A DNA stretch of 64,000 nt, from contig JABZIZ010000001.1 of NCBI GenBank assembly GCA_015258065.1, positions 124,001 to 188,000 on the forward strand. Direction: 5' to 3'. Origin of the DNA: Lachnospiraceae bacterium. Lineage in GTDB: Bacteria > Bacillota > Clostridia > Lachnospirales > Lachnospiraceae. Shown piece after piece: positions 1 to 8,073 of the stretch. The notes under the pieces were generated by a model. That model had not been told where the DNA came from, did not search any database, and saw only the letters and a program-made list of their open reading frames with translations. Within the stretch, counting starts at the first letter, position 1. Every line of letters begins with the position of its first letter. Both the position numbers and the translations under genes were made by a program.

Positions 1-40
1 AAAGGCCGTAGACCTCCAGGATTTTATTGCGCTGATTCAT
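1..40 (-). CDS. 5' end of an unidentified gene, cut by the window edge
   Basis: An ATG at position 40 on the minus strand opens a frame reading MNQRNKILEVYGL before the window ends. It follows the GT2 gene at 90-1244 on the same strand, so it is probably the next gene of the glycan operon. Thirteen codons are too few to name a product. A weak AAGAAG lies upstream of the ATG. Confidence 0.35.
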   Translation of the reverse strand, partial: MNQRNKILEVYGL

Positions 41-65
41 ATATATGCTTCTTGTATCGTGTGAC

Positions 66-83
66 TGTCAAAAGGATTTGACA
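66..83. other. Perfect 7-bp inverted repeat between two operon genes
   Basis: TGTCAAA, a 4-base loop AGGA, then TTTGACA. The element sits between the stop of the GT2 gene at 90 and the start codon at 40. No T-run follows on the minus strand, so it is not a classic terminator. Read on the minus strand its second arm contains TTGACA, a perfect -35 hexamer, with AT-rich CATATA/TATATA 18-20 bases downstream. It could therefore be a promoter or operator for the next gene. Confidence 0.35.
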
Positions 84-89
84 CTTGCC

Positions 90-1244
90 TCATTGTACCA
101 TGAATCTGGCTTTGATAAAACTTTGTACCGTAGCCAGAATCTCTCGTAGATGCGCAGTTACAAAAACGGAAAACGGAATTCCCAACTCCTTTGCCTCCGC
201 ATAAGGCTTATGGTACTTTGCCAAATATTCGTCTGCAAAATACCTGACGTATTCCCTGCTTTTTTGCAGCTCGTATTTTTGAAACAGAAGACGATAATCT
301 TTGTAAATTCTCTCATCTTTTGCCCCAAAACTCTCGGTGTATTGGTGCTCGTGAATCCCGATCGTGGTCAGGGGCTCCCCGGTACAGACGCAGAGACCCA
401 AATCGCGGATCTGTGCCTCATCCGCCCCGGTTGCTCTGTCTCCCGCTTTTGTCATAGAAGTCCGGAGGACGGTTTCCGGAGCTGCCTCCGGAGTGGTTTC
501 CGGAGCTGCCTCCGGGGCAGTTTCCGAGGCTGCCTCCGGAGTGGTTTTGCCCGAGGGGGCTCTCCTCCCCCTCTCCCGCTCTTTTTCTGCCTTCGAGAGA
601 AGCTCCATATAGAGGAAAACATCCGATGCAAAACCGCTTTCTTCATCAAAAAGCTGCACCGCATCCCCTCTACGATAGAGCACAGCCGAAGGTGCTCCGA
701 TCTGGTCGCTCTGAAAAAGAATGCGAAAGTCTTTCCGAAGCGCCGTGAGAAACGCCTCGTCCGCTGCCCGGTCCCAGCTTTTCCCTTCGCTTTTTCGATT
801 CAGATGCTTCAGGTTTTTCTGACTGTCTTCCCCTGCGAGGATGCTTTGACGGCTCCCGGAGAAAGAAAGAACCGCATCCGGGTGCTCCTTCAGCATCCGG
901 ACAAAGGTGGAAAGAGAGGTTGGAAAGGTAAACCAATCATCGCTGAACATGATTTTTATATACTCTCCCCCTGCCTTTTGCAGAGCGGCATTCCAGTTCC
1001 TGACATGCCCCAGACGAACCGGATTTCTTTGATAAAAAAAGGACGTTTCCTCTCCTGTCTTTGCCACAATCCGGTCGCGATAATCCGCTGCTACCCGCTC
1101 CACTTCGTCGTCCCCGGAGTCGTCCGTCAGAATGACTTCAAAGTCGGTATAATCCTGCTGCAAAATCGAATCCAGCAGGCGTCTTACGTCCATTGCCTGT
1201 TGATAACAGGGAATGCAGATCGAAACCTTTGTCTTCCCTCTCAA
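90..1244 (-). CDS. Family 2 glycosyltransferase with an internal Pro/Glu/Ala/Thr repeat
   Basis: This is an inverting GT-A glycosyltransferase of 384 residues, predicted to add a sugar to a lipid-linked glycan on the cytoplasmic face. The N-terminus has the GT2 pattern VSICIPCYQQ, followed by the LTDDSGDD nucleotide-binding acidic cluster near residue 40 and IMFSDDWF (DxD-like) near residue 100. Between about residues 230 and 260 a low-complexity stretch of three 8-residue units, T[TA]PEAA[SP]E, interrupts the conserved region. It is encoded by a 24-bp tandem repeat and is unusual for the family. The start is TTG, preceded by GGGGAGAGAGG at good spacing. It is the last complete gene of the locus, 29 bases after the GT17 gene. 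The donor sugar cannot be read from the sequence. Confidence 0.85.
   Translation of the reverse strand: MRGKTKVSICIPCYQQAMDVRRLLDSILQQDYTDFEVILTDDSGDDEVERVAADYRDRIVAKTGEETSFFYQRNPVRLGHVRNWNAALQKAGGEYIKIMFSDDWFTFPTSLSTFVRMLKEHPDAVLSFSGSRQSILAGEDSQKNLKHLNRKSEGKSWDRAADEAFLTALRKDFRILFQSDQIGAPSAVLYRRGDAVQLFDEESGFASDVFLYMELLSKAEKERERGRRAPSGKTTPEAASETAPEAAPETTPEAAPETVLRTSMTKAGDRATGADEAQIRDLGLCVCTGEPLTTIGIHEHQYTESFGAKDERIYKDYRLLFQKYELQKSREYVRYFADEYLAKYHKPYAEAKELGIPFSVFVTAHLREILATVQSFIKARFMVQ
469..540. repeat. 24-bp in-frame tandem repeat, three copies
   Basis: The units run 469-492, 493-516 and 517-540, with a partial fourth downstream. They are nearly identical and each has the internal palindrome TCCGGAG-CTGC-CTCCGGA (third copy slightly altered). 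The period is a multiple of three, so copy-number change would alter protein length without a frameshift. Confidence 0.85.
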
Positions 1245-1273
1245 ATCAGCCTCTCTCCCCGTGCACCCATTCG

Positions 1274-2230
1274 CTATCCGCCGATATGAAGAATCTTCTT
1301 GATCCTGCGTTTCACGGCGACCTCTCTCTCATGCGCCTTCTTTGCTCTTGCCATCCGGAGGTGGCGCCTCTCTTCCTCCTCCTTTGTCTCCGGCTTCAGG
1401 ATCAGGTAATCCCACTCCGCCTGATGCTGCTGCAGATAAAGGGGGTAGGTTTCATCAATTTCCGTCCGGACGAAATGTGCATTGCGCCCGAAAAGATCCT
1501 TGCCGTCCCGCAACAGATCATCCGCATGGGCAATGATATATTTGCGGTTGTATTCCTGATGCGCAGCGGAAATCACCTTCTGAGAGATTCTCTTGGTCGG
1601 ATTGGTCTCGTGATGCCCGCCCATATAACCGAAGTGCCAGCCGCCGTTATCCACCCGGATGCCGATTTCCTTCCGCTCCGGAAAGCGCAATTCTCCGCAC
1701 TTCAGATTCTGCTCCTTCATCAGTCCGTAACTGCACAGCTTGGATCCGATCCACTTTTTCTTTTCCACGCCGGGAAACTCCCCCGCATAGGAAAGAAGGT
1801 TGCCCGAAACCTCCTCCATATTCAAATAGACATAGAACATCCTCTGGGCAAAATGATAGATCTTCGACCGGTCAAAATCTGCCAGAATCTCTTTTATTTT
1901 CTCCGGGTTGGGGATCTCATCCAGATCGCTGTAGAGAATCACATCTTCCCCGCTGCAGTTTACGAGCGCACGGGTCACCGCATTTTTTTGAAAGGTGTCC
2001 CTTGCATGCGTGGTGTCTCCCACCGTATCCTCTACCACCTGGTGGATGATCTTGTGTTCAAACTCCCGGAACATCTCTCTGTTTTCTTCAAAAAGAAGCG
2101 GCTTCTTTAATCCGGAGAACGTCTCCGTCGCTTCGGAGACGACAAAGCGGTCCACCACGTCATTCAGCACCTTCATCCGAATATAGAGCATATCCAGTTC
2201 ATTAAAAAATTGAAAACAATCGTATACCAT
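1274..2230 (-). CDS. Family 17 glycosyltransferase
   Basis: This protein of 318 residues matches GT17, the family of beta-1,4-N-acetylglucosaminyltransferase III and its bacterial relatives. Family hallmarks are the opening YDCFQFFNELDMLYIR, the VSEATETFSG segment near residue 33, and the acidic YSDLDEIPNP motif near residue 100, which acts as the metal/nucleotide site. A basic C-terminal tail (KKAHEREVAVKRRIKK) may sit against the membrane. The ATG start has a GGA-type ribosome site. It lies between the DUF5672 and GT2 genes on the same strand, in keeping with a role in a side chain or late glycan step. The acceptor and linkage are unknown. Confidence 0.85.
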   Translation of the reverse strand: MVYDCFQFFNELDMLYIRMKVLNDVVDRFVVSEATETFSGLKKPLLFEENREMFREFEHKIIHQVVEDTVGDTTHARDTFQKNAVTRALVNCSGEDVILYSDLDEIPNPEKIKEILADFDRSKIYHFAQRMFYVYLNMEEVSGNLLSYAGEFPGVEKKKWIGSKLCSYGLMKEQNLKCGELRFPERKEIGIRVDNGGWHFGYMGGHHETNPTKRISQKVISAAHQEYNRKYIIAHADDLLRDGKDLFGRNAHFVRTEIDETYPLYLQQHQAEWDYLILKPETKEEEERRHLRMARAKKAHEREVAVKRRIKKILHIGG

Positions 2231-2320
2231 CTCTCATTCCGTTTTCGTCGTAGTCGTCAAATTTCCCGGTCCGCGCCTTTTTGAGTCGACCGGTTTTCCG
2301 ATCCGACTCTCTGCCTGCCG

Positions 2321-3127
2321 TCAAGTCTCCGAATCAGAGCCCTCTCTGCCTGAGCGGAGCTTCTTTTGGTAATAGCGCAGGCTGTGCAGATGAAGTTTCC
2401 TTGCCGCCCGCTTCAGGCGGTACCCCGCTTCTTCCCTGTAGTAATTCGGATAAGAAGCGTTTGTGCCCTCCCACTTATGGAAGGCAAAGGGCGTAATGCC
2501 CTGCACTTCCGGGATCATGTGCTCATGGGAAAAATATTTGGCGACTTCCATGGGAGCGATTTTCATCCCCTCCGCTTCCAGAAGGTGCCTGATCTTACAG
2601 CACAGAAAGCCGTCTTCGTGGAACCACATCTTGCCGAAGGCAAATTCTCCCTTCCACGGCACCTGCGCCTTTTTCGGGAAATCCATCAGCCTCTTGGAAC
2701 GGATGCCGACGCTGTTTCCCACCCGGCAGATCCTTCCCTCTCTGTCCCTGTAAGTCGTCAAATCCCCCTCTTTTGGCAGCGGCCAGGGCGCTCCGATGTA
2801 ATCATAATCCAGAAACTCGTCTCTCCACATCTCCGGATGAACCACAAAGCCGTCCGCATGCACGATCATCGCATAATCCGTATGGATATGACTGCCCAGC
2901 TCGTAGACCATCTTGTAATTGAAGTCATCGATGTTTTGCAGTTTGCTCGTCTGACTGAAACGGATGTCTCGCGGCAAGAATAAAGGTTTTTGATCCGAGA
3001 TCAGCACCGCATCGCCAAACTCGATTCCCCTCATGCTGTAACGCATGGCTTTCACGGTCGCCTGCATGTGCACACTCGACATGGCGACCAGCGTCACCTG
3101 CGGCAGCTTTCGTTTTTCTCCCGTCAT
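2321..3127 (-). CDS. DUF5672 family protein, probable glycosyltransferase
   Basis: This 268-residue protein resembles the DUF5672 family found in capsule and O-antigen loci. It opens with LPQVTLVAMSSV and carries a GT-A-like acidic stretch, AMIVHADGFVVHP, near residue 90, followed by YDYIGAPWP and the conserved VGNSVGIRSKRLMD segment. The family is thought to transfer sugars, but I know of no defined reaction for it. The start is ATG at 3127, with AAGGA just upstream. It is separated from the preceding GT11-like gene by an 86-base spacer carrying a tandem repeat. Confidence 0.75.
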   Translation of the reverse strand: MTGEKRKLPQVTLVAMSSVHMQATVKAMRYSMRGIEFGDAVLISDQKPLFLPRDIRFSQTSKLQNIDDFNYKMVYELGSHIHTDYAMIVHADGFVVHPEMWRDEFLDYDYIGAPWPLPKEGDLTTYRDREGRICRVGNSVGIRSKRLMDFPKKAQVPWKGEFAFGKMWFHEDGFLCCKIRHLLEAEGMKIAPMEVAKYFSHEHMIPEVQGITPFAFHKWEGTNASYPNYYREEAGYRLKRAARKLHLHSLRYYQKKLRSGREGSDSET

Positions 3128-3163
3128 CCCATCCTTCTTTCTTCCTTACTTGCCTTTTCTTGA

Positions 3164-3205
3164 CTTTTCTCTGATCGCTTTTCTCTGATCGCTTTTCTCT
3201 GATCG
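3164..3205. repeat. 14-bp tandem repeat, three perfect copies
   Basis: The unit CTTTTCTCTGATCG is repeated exactly at 3164-3177, 3178-3191 and 3192-3205, with a partial fourth copy (CTTTTCTTT). It fills the short intergenic gap between the GT11-like and DUF5672 genes. Confidence 0.9.
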
Positions 3206-3213
3206 CTTTTCTT

Positions 3214-4293
3214 TTACTGGCTTCTCTTTTGTCCCGGTGCACCAGGCAGAAGACCGGTTCTTCGTTCCAGTGAGCGCAGGATTTTTTTGCCGTAAAAAAT
3301 TCCGTACAAACCCTTTCTGCGAATAATCTGAAACAGGGTTCTGCCTTTGCCGGGTCTTTGATTCCTCCGTGCGTAGAGGGGGGAGGTCTTTTTATAGGCT
3401 TCCAGTTCCTTCTTACACTCCTCCGCAGTAAAAAGCCTGCCGCTTCTGTCCTGATATTGCAGGAAACTGTAAATGTTCTGCTCGGAGGACCAGAATCCGT
3501 CGGAAATATTATGTCTTGCCCAGTATTTAGGGGCAATCGCCGCCCTTATCGTACGGCTGGTAAAGACAGGGAGAATTGCGAAGGAAGAATTGGACAAAAT
3601 CACATACCTTGCATTCTTGATGGTCACATAATCTTTTCCCATATCGAAGTGATGGATTTCAAATTCCGGCAGAATCTTCCTTGCCGCCTCCACATCTTCC
3701 GTCACGACCATAAAGCGCAGGTCCTTCCGGATCTTCTTCATGTTCTGCACGGCATGCAGGAAATAGGTCCGATCCAAATACAGTTCCGGGTGGTTGGTAT
3801 ATTCCCCTCCCCTGACGTTGATGATGCAGAGATCCTCCTGCGTATATTCGTGAGAATCCGCATCTTCATGCACCTTTAGCCATTCCCGCACCTCTTCCCG
3901 GTGCTTGCCGAAATAAGCCTCCGCCTGCATATTTCCATACAGAATCGTATTCTCTCCGGGGTGGAAAAAGCGCTCATCCGCACCCGAGATATAGCAGCCG
4001 TGCGTCATGTCATGGATCGAATTCCCCATATACAGGCGGTCGTCCCGCTCAATGAGTTTCTTGTAGCGTCCCCTGTCCGCTTCCGCAATCTCTTTGCCGA
4101 GATCCAGATCCATGAAATACATTCCCTTTTGCGAATGAAAGACATTTCCGACCTGAGCGGGGTTGATGCAGCCAAACGCACACCCGTTGTCTTGCGCAAT
4201 ACATCTGGCGGAGACGTAACACAGGAGCTGATTCCCCAGCCCCTGCCCCTTGATAAATTCGGTTCCAATCAGCTTTTCGTTAGGTTCTGTCAT
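3214..4293 (-). CDS. GT11-like glycosyltransferase (divergent alpha-1,2-fucosyltransferase family)
   Basis: This 359-residue protein has the GT11 N-terminal motif GQGLGNQLLCYVSARCIA, which corresponds to GGLGNQMFQYA in true alpha-1,2-fucosyltransferases. It also has a C-terminal YVILSNSSFAILPVF segment, matching the HHILANSSFSWW region of the family. The GDP-fucose-binding motif, normally HxRRGDY, appears as INVRGGEYT near residue 157. The second acidic residue is conservative, but the His and one Arg are lost, so the donor may differ. Its start overlaps the end of the upstream ABC transporter gene by 14 bases, which implies coupled translation. The fold assignment is firm. Fucose specificity is not. 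Confidence 0.7.
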   Translation of the reverse strand: MTEPNEKLIGTEFIKGQGLGNQLLCYVSARCIAQDNGCAFGCINPAQVGNVFHSQKGMYFMDLDLGKEIAEADRGRYKKLIERDDRLYMGNSIHDMTHGCYISGADERFFHPGENTILYGNMQAEAYFGKHREEVREWLKVHEDADSHEYTQEDLCIINVRGGEYTNHPELYLDRTYFLHAVQNMKKIRKDLRFMVVTEDVEAARKILPEFEIHHFDMGKDYVTIKNARYVILSNSSFAILPVFTSRTIRAAIAPKYWARHNISDGFWSSEQNIYSFLQYQDRSGRLFTAEECKKELEAYKKTSPLYARRNQRPGKGRTLFQIIRRKGLYGIFYGKKILRSLERRTGLLPGAPGQKRSQ

Positions 4294-6079
4294 GATAGAC
4301 CGTCTCGCCGTTTAAAGAGCTCCTCGTGATTTTTTCTCCCTTGACTTCATAAATGAGGTCGCAGTTTTCGATGGTATTCAAACGGTGGGCAATGATGATC
4401 ATGGTCTTTCTGCCATGGAAGGAATTGATCGCCCCCATCAGGGCAGCCTCCGTCTCGTTGTCCAGCGCACTGGTCGCCTCGTCAAAGACCAGAATCTCCG
4501 GATTGTGGTAGAGCGCTCTGGCAATGCCGATCCTCTGTCTCTGCCCGCCAGATAGGCGCACGCCCCTGTCTCCGATTTTCGTATCCAGCCCCTCCGGCAG
4601 AGAGTCGATAAATTCTAATAACTGCGCCTCCGCAGCAACTTCCCTGATCCTTGCATCGTCAATCTCGCGCTCGTCAATGCCGAAGGCGATATTGTCGCGG
4701 ATGGACTCATCGATCAAATAGATGGACTGGGGAATATAGCCGATTTGACTCAGCCACGATTCATAGTTGGAAAAAATATTGGCTCCGTCGCAGGTGATTT
4801 CCCCCTTTTGCACGTGAAGAAGTCCTAACAGGATGTCCACAATCGTAGACTTACCCGCTCCGGAAGCCCCCTTGATACCGACGGATTTCCCCTTGGGAAT
4901 CACCATGGACGCATCGGTAAAGATGTTGCGATCACCGTCCGGATAGCGGAAGGTGATCCCCTCTAAGCGGATCTCTTTTTCTAAATGCAGCGCCCCTCCG
5001 GCCACCTTTGCCCGCTCCGCCGCCATTTTTTTGTTGGTCTTCATTGCGTCGGTGAGATTCTCGTACACAAAATCGAGACTCGGCTGTTCATAGGCGATTT
5101 CGGTCATATAGGTATTGATCCGGTTGGCACTGGGCATCACCCGGATGGCTGCCACCCCGAAGGCCATGAGTTGCGGAAGAAAAGCACTCAGGTTCTGTCC
5201 GGAGGTTAAAAGAGCCATCATGAACCCCAGGATCGTCGCCATGAAAATGGTCTCGATCACCAGATGCGGCAGGTTGTTCAAAACCGCATACTTCGTTGCC
5301 AGTTCCGCCCCCACCTTACCGCTTTCATAATAGTTGCGGATAAAAAAATCCTGTCTGTTCAACACCTTGACATCCTTCAGTCCGTAAATGGATTGGATTC
5401 TCCACTTGGCAATCCTGGACTGGATGTCCTGGTTGCGCTTGCCGATCGCATTCAATTTTTTCTTGAGAACTTTGGCGTTCCACAAGGTCAAAAGAGCAAG
5501 AACCAGCATGAGGAGAAGCGTCATCTGCCAGTTGACCCGAATCAGGTAAATCACCAGAAAGAGGGAAACTACACATTCCGTCATCAGCTGCAGCAGCGCC
5601 AGAACGAGGGAAAACGTATGGGGAATGTCTCCGTCCGTAATCCGGAACACCGTGGGAATATCCGCCCCCAGGTATTCCTCGTAAGGGCGGTTTAAGAATT
5701 CGCGCATCACTCGGCTGATCATGTCGTTGCGGGCTCTGGCGATGAAACGATTCTGTTTATAGGCAAGCAACAGAAGATAGAGGTTTTTGACGACATACAG
5801 ACCGATCAAAAAACCGAAGAGCGCACAGAGCAGTTTCGCATCCGTATTCAGCTGCAGATCCTGCGTGAGGAAATGCGAGAGCGCAGGGAATTTCTCTATT
5901 TTTTCTCTGACCAGATCCGGTTGCATGATGGCGTTCACCGCCGGGATCAGCATGGAAACGCCGAGGGTTTCGAAGACGCCGCCGATCAGGATCATGACGG
6001 CCAGCACCACAAAACTTCCCTTTTGTTTTTTGTCGAAGATGTAATTCAGTTTTTGAAACAGAGAAGTTTTCCTTGTCAA
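4280..6079 (-). CDS. ABC transporter, fused permease/ATPase of the PglK/MsbA type
   Basis: This is a 599-residue half-transporter. An N-terminal membrane domain of about six helices includes VLAVMILIGGVFETLGVSMLIP and continues to about residue 320. The ATPase domain has Walker A GASGAGKST near residue 400, signature LSGGQRQRIG near 510, Walker B ILVFDEATSALD near 530, and the H-loop IIAHR. The ETLGVSMLIPAV pattern is typical of PglK-like lipid-linked oligosaccharide flippases. With no Wzx in the window, this protein and its paralogue at 34745-36496 are the best flippase candidates. The start is TTG at 6079, weakly supported. It sits between the two GT11 genes. Confidence 0.85.
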   Translation of the reverse strand: MTRKTSLFQKLNYIFDKKQKGSFVVLAVMILIGGVFETLGVSMLIPAVNAIMQPDLVREKIEKFPALSHFLTQDLQLNTDAKLLCALFGFLIGLYVVKNLYLLLLAYKQNRFIARARNDMISRVMREFLNRPYEEYLGADIPTVFRITDGDIPHTFSLVLALLQLMTECVVSLFLVIYLIRVNWQMTLLLMLVLALLTLWNAKVLKKKLNAIGKRNQDIQSRIAKWRIQSIYGLKDVKVLNRQDFFIRNYYESGKVGAELATKYAVLNNLPHLVIETIFMATILGFMMALLTSGQNLSAFLPQLMAFGVAAIRVMPSANRINTYMTEIAYEQPSLDFVYENLTDAMKTNKKMAAERAKVAGGALHLEKEIRLEGITFRYPDGDRNIFTDASMVIPKGKSVGIKGASGAGKSTIVDILLGLLHVQKGEITCDGANIFSNYESWLSQIGYIPQSIYLIDESIRDNIAFGIDEREIDDARIREVAAEAQLLEFIDSLPEGLDTKIGDRGVRLSGGQRQRIGIARALYHNPEILVFDEATSALDNETEAALMGAINSFHGRKTMIIIAHRLNTIENCDLIYEVKGEKITRSSLNGETVYHDRT

Positions 6080-6097
6080 TGAAGTCTACCTGCTTTT

Positions 6098-6970
6098 CTA
6101 CAGACGCACCATGCGTTCTGTGTAAATATCATGCATATCTGCGGTGTTCAACCACTTTTTGGGTGCAACCACCGTTTTTCTCGGGGTATCGGACAGCCAT
6201 GCGGACCACCAGGAAAAACTGGAGTTGGCGAGAATGTGATGTCTGCACTGGCTCATTAAAAACATATCCGCCGTTTCCGGCAACGTTTCATCGAGTTCAC
6301 AGGTGATAAACCGCTCCCCGGTCAAATGCTTCGCCGTCCAGTCCTTATCGTTGGAAAAGATATAGAAGACTGCATCCGGGTACTTTTCCAAAATATATTC
6401 CACGGCTGTGACATAATAGTCCTCGGTGCAAATTCCACCGAAGGTCTCTCTGGTGCCGGGCTCCAGATAGTCTCCTCTGCGGATGTGGATGCTCACCGAA
6501 TTCGTTTCCCGAATCTGCTGGTATCTCTCCCAGCAGAGATCGCTCAACAGCACTTTCTGGGGATCCAGCGCAAATTCTCTCCGCAGACGCTCCCTGACCG
6601 TGGTACTGGGAAAAAATTTTTCACTTTGAAAAAATCCTTCCAAATAGGCGTCTTCCATTTCGAAAACCCGCGGATCGAAATTGCCGTCCTCCGGCTGCTG
6701 ATACTCCAGTGTCTTCCTGCCAAAGAGTTTCCTGCGCACGCGGGAAAAGAGATCCATGTAGGAATCCGTCATCTGTATGATCTCCTTCTGCGACGCCGTT
6801 TCATACTCCACGCCGAAGGTCTGCCTCAGCAGGGGCGTTCGTTGCGGGTCATTCTTGAAGCCGTTGACCTCGTCCATCTTCACCTTCCTGCCGTTTTCCA
6901 TCAGTTGCAGGAAGAGCGCATACTGAAACATTTGGTTCCCTAATCCGCCTTTCAGTTTCATGATCATCAT
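6098..6970 (-). CDS. Family 11 glycosyltransferase, alpha-1,2-fucosyltransferase
   Basis: This 290-residue protein has all GT11 hallmarks. These are KLKGGLGNQMFQYALFLQL at the N-terminus, SIHIRRGDYLEPG near residue 160 (GDP-fucose binding), VFYIFSNDKDW, and HHILANSSFSWWSAWL near residue 235. Members transfer L-fucose from GDP-fucose to the 2-position of a terminal galactose or similar acceptor in the cytoplasm. Three in-frame ATGs cluster at the start. The first overlaps the stop codon of the upstream GT2 gene. No GDP-fucose synthesis genes (gmd, fcl) are in the window, so the donor must come from elsewhere. Confidence 0.9.
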   Translation of the reverse strand: MMIMKLKGGLGNQMFQYALFLQLMENGRKVKMDEVNGFKNDPQRTPLLRQTFGVEYETASQKEIIQMTDSYMDLFSRVRRKLFGRKTLEYQQPEDGNFDPRVFEMEDAYLEGFFQSEKFFPSTTVRERLRREFALDPQKVLLSDLCWERYQQIRETNSVSIHIRRGDYLEPGTRETFGGICTEDYYVTAVEYILEKYPDAVFYIFSNDKDWTAKHLTGERFITCELDETLPETADMFLMSQCRHHILANSSFSWWSAWLSDTPRKTVVAPKKWLNTADMHDIYTERMVRL

Positions 6971-8073
6971 GGTTTGTGTACTCCTTGAGGATCCCTTCCC
7001 TGTCTCATGGGAAGAATCAGGCCTTCGTTCACGTCCATAAACAAATTATAGAAAACCGGATGCAGGAGAAAAAGCTGCATCCGCAGTTTCTCGTGCGGGT
7101 TTGCAATGGAGCAGGAATAGATCTCCTTCATCCGCCTTCTGACCGGCAGGATTGCCTGCCGCAGCTCCTTTAAGCAGGCTCTTTTTTCCGGATCCTTCGA
7201 TCTCCTGGCCTCCGTGTAAAGCAGCAGGAGCTTTTTGTACACCAGATAGTCATGCACGCAAACCAGATCTTCCCTCCCGATGGATTTCAGGTAGGCATCC
7301 TTTTTGCGGTAGGCGGGAATCTGATCGGTCAGGATTCCTCTGGAAGCGCCGCGGTTCATAATGCTGTCCTTCCGGTCTGTCACATAATGATACAACGGCA
7401 GATCAATATAGCAGGCTCCTTTTGTCTGTCCGATCAGCTTCATCGTGAACAGAATGTCTTCATACTGCATCTGTGCCGGCATCCGAAGAGAGGCAATCAA
7501 TTCTCTTTTGTACAGCTTGTTCCAGACGGCATTGCGGATCTTTATCCGCTCATCCTCTTCGATATAGAGGGTGAGCAGTTCTTCTTCGCTTAAGGTATAG
7601 ATATCCGCCCTGTCATAAACATGAGTGGAAGCACTTGCCTGCTCTTCCACATGGCACTCCTTATAACCGCAGATACAGAGATCGGAAGCGGTATGGATCA
7701 GAGCGGTATACATCCACTCAAACATCTGCGGTTCGATCGTATCATCCCCGTCTACAAACCCCAGGTACGCACCCCTTGCCTCTTCGATCGCCAGGTTCCT
7801 GGCCCTTCCGGGCCCCTGATTCTGCGTGTGAAAAATGCGGATGCCTCGCTCCGGATTCTTCCTCGCGATTTCGTCCAGAATCTGTCCCGTCCTGTCGGTG
7901 GAGCCGTCATCCACGGCGATGATCTCCAGTCTCGGGTAGGTTTGGTGTAACACACAGAGCATGGCTTTTTCCACATATTTTTCAATATTATAACAGGTGA
8001 CGGCAACCGTAATCAATTCTTTCCCTTCTCCGTCCGCTCTGCCGCCAGTTTTCTGTATGCTTTCTCTTTTCAT
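6967..8073 (-). CDS. Family 2 glycosyltransferase
   Basis: This is a GT-A enzyme of 368 residues. It has VAVTCYNIEKYVEKAM at the start of the fold, IIAVDDGSTDRTG for nucleotide binding, and LGFVDGDDTIEP as the DxD metal site. Two large inserted helices and a C-terminal membrane-associated tail follow, typical of capsule GT2s. I chose the ATG at 8073 because AAAGGAGG lies just upstream and it forms an ATGA overlap with the stop of the asparagine-synthetase-like gene. An upstream in-frame ATG would add 32 residues lying inside that gene. The donor is unknown. Confidence 0.87.
   Translation of the reverse strand: MKRESIQKTGGRADGEGKELITVAVTCYNIEKYVEKAMLCVLHQTYPRLEIIAVDDGSTDRTGQILDEIARKNPERGIRIFHTQNQGPGRARNLAIEEARGAYLGFVDGDDTIEPQMFEWMYTALIHTASDLCICGYKECHVEEQASASTHVYDRADIYTLSEEELLTLYIEEDERIKIRNAVWNKLYKRELIASLRMPAQMQYEDILFTMKLIGQTKGACYIDLPLYHYVTDRKDSIMNRGASRGILTDQIPAYRKKDAYLKSIGREDLVCVHDYLVYKKLLLLYTEARRSKDPEKRACLKELRQAILPVRRRMKEIYSCSIANPHEKLRMQLFLLHPVFYNLFMDVNEGLILPMRQGRDPQGVHKP

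Noticed and set aside
78..106. Plus-strand promoter from TTGACA at 78-83
   Set aside because: No -10 follows at 17 bases, and no plus-strand gene lies downstream.
150..2110. Long plus-strand open frames (150-1289 and 1193-2110)
   Set aside because: They lie antisense to clear GT2 and GT17 genes, have no ribosome site or recognisable motif, and contain mirror sequence of the conserved blocks.
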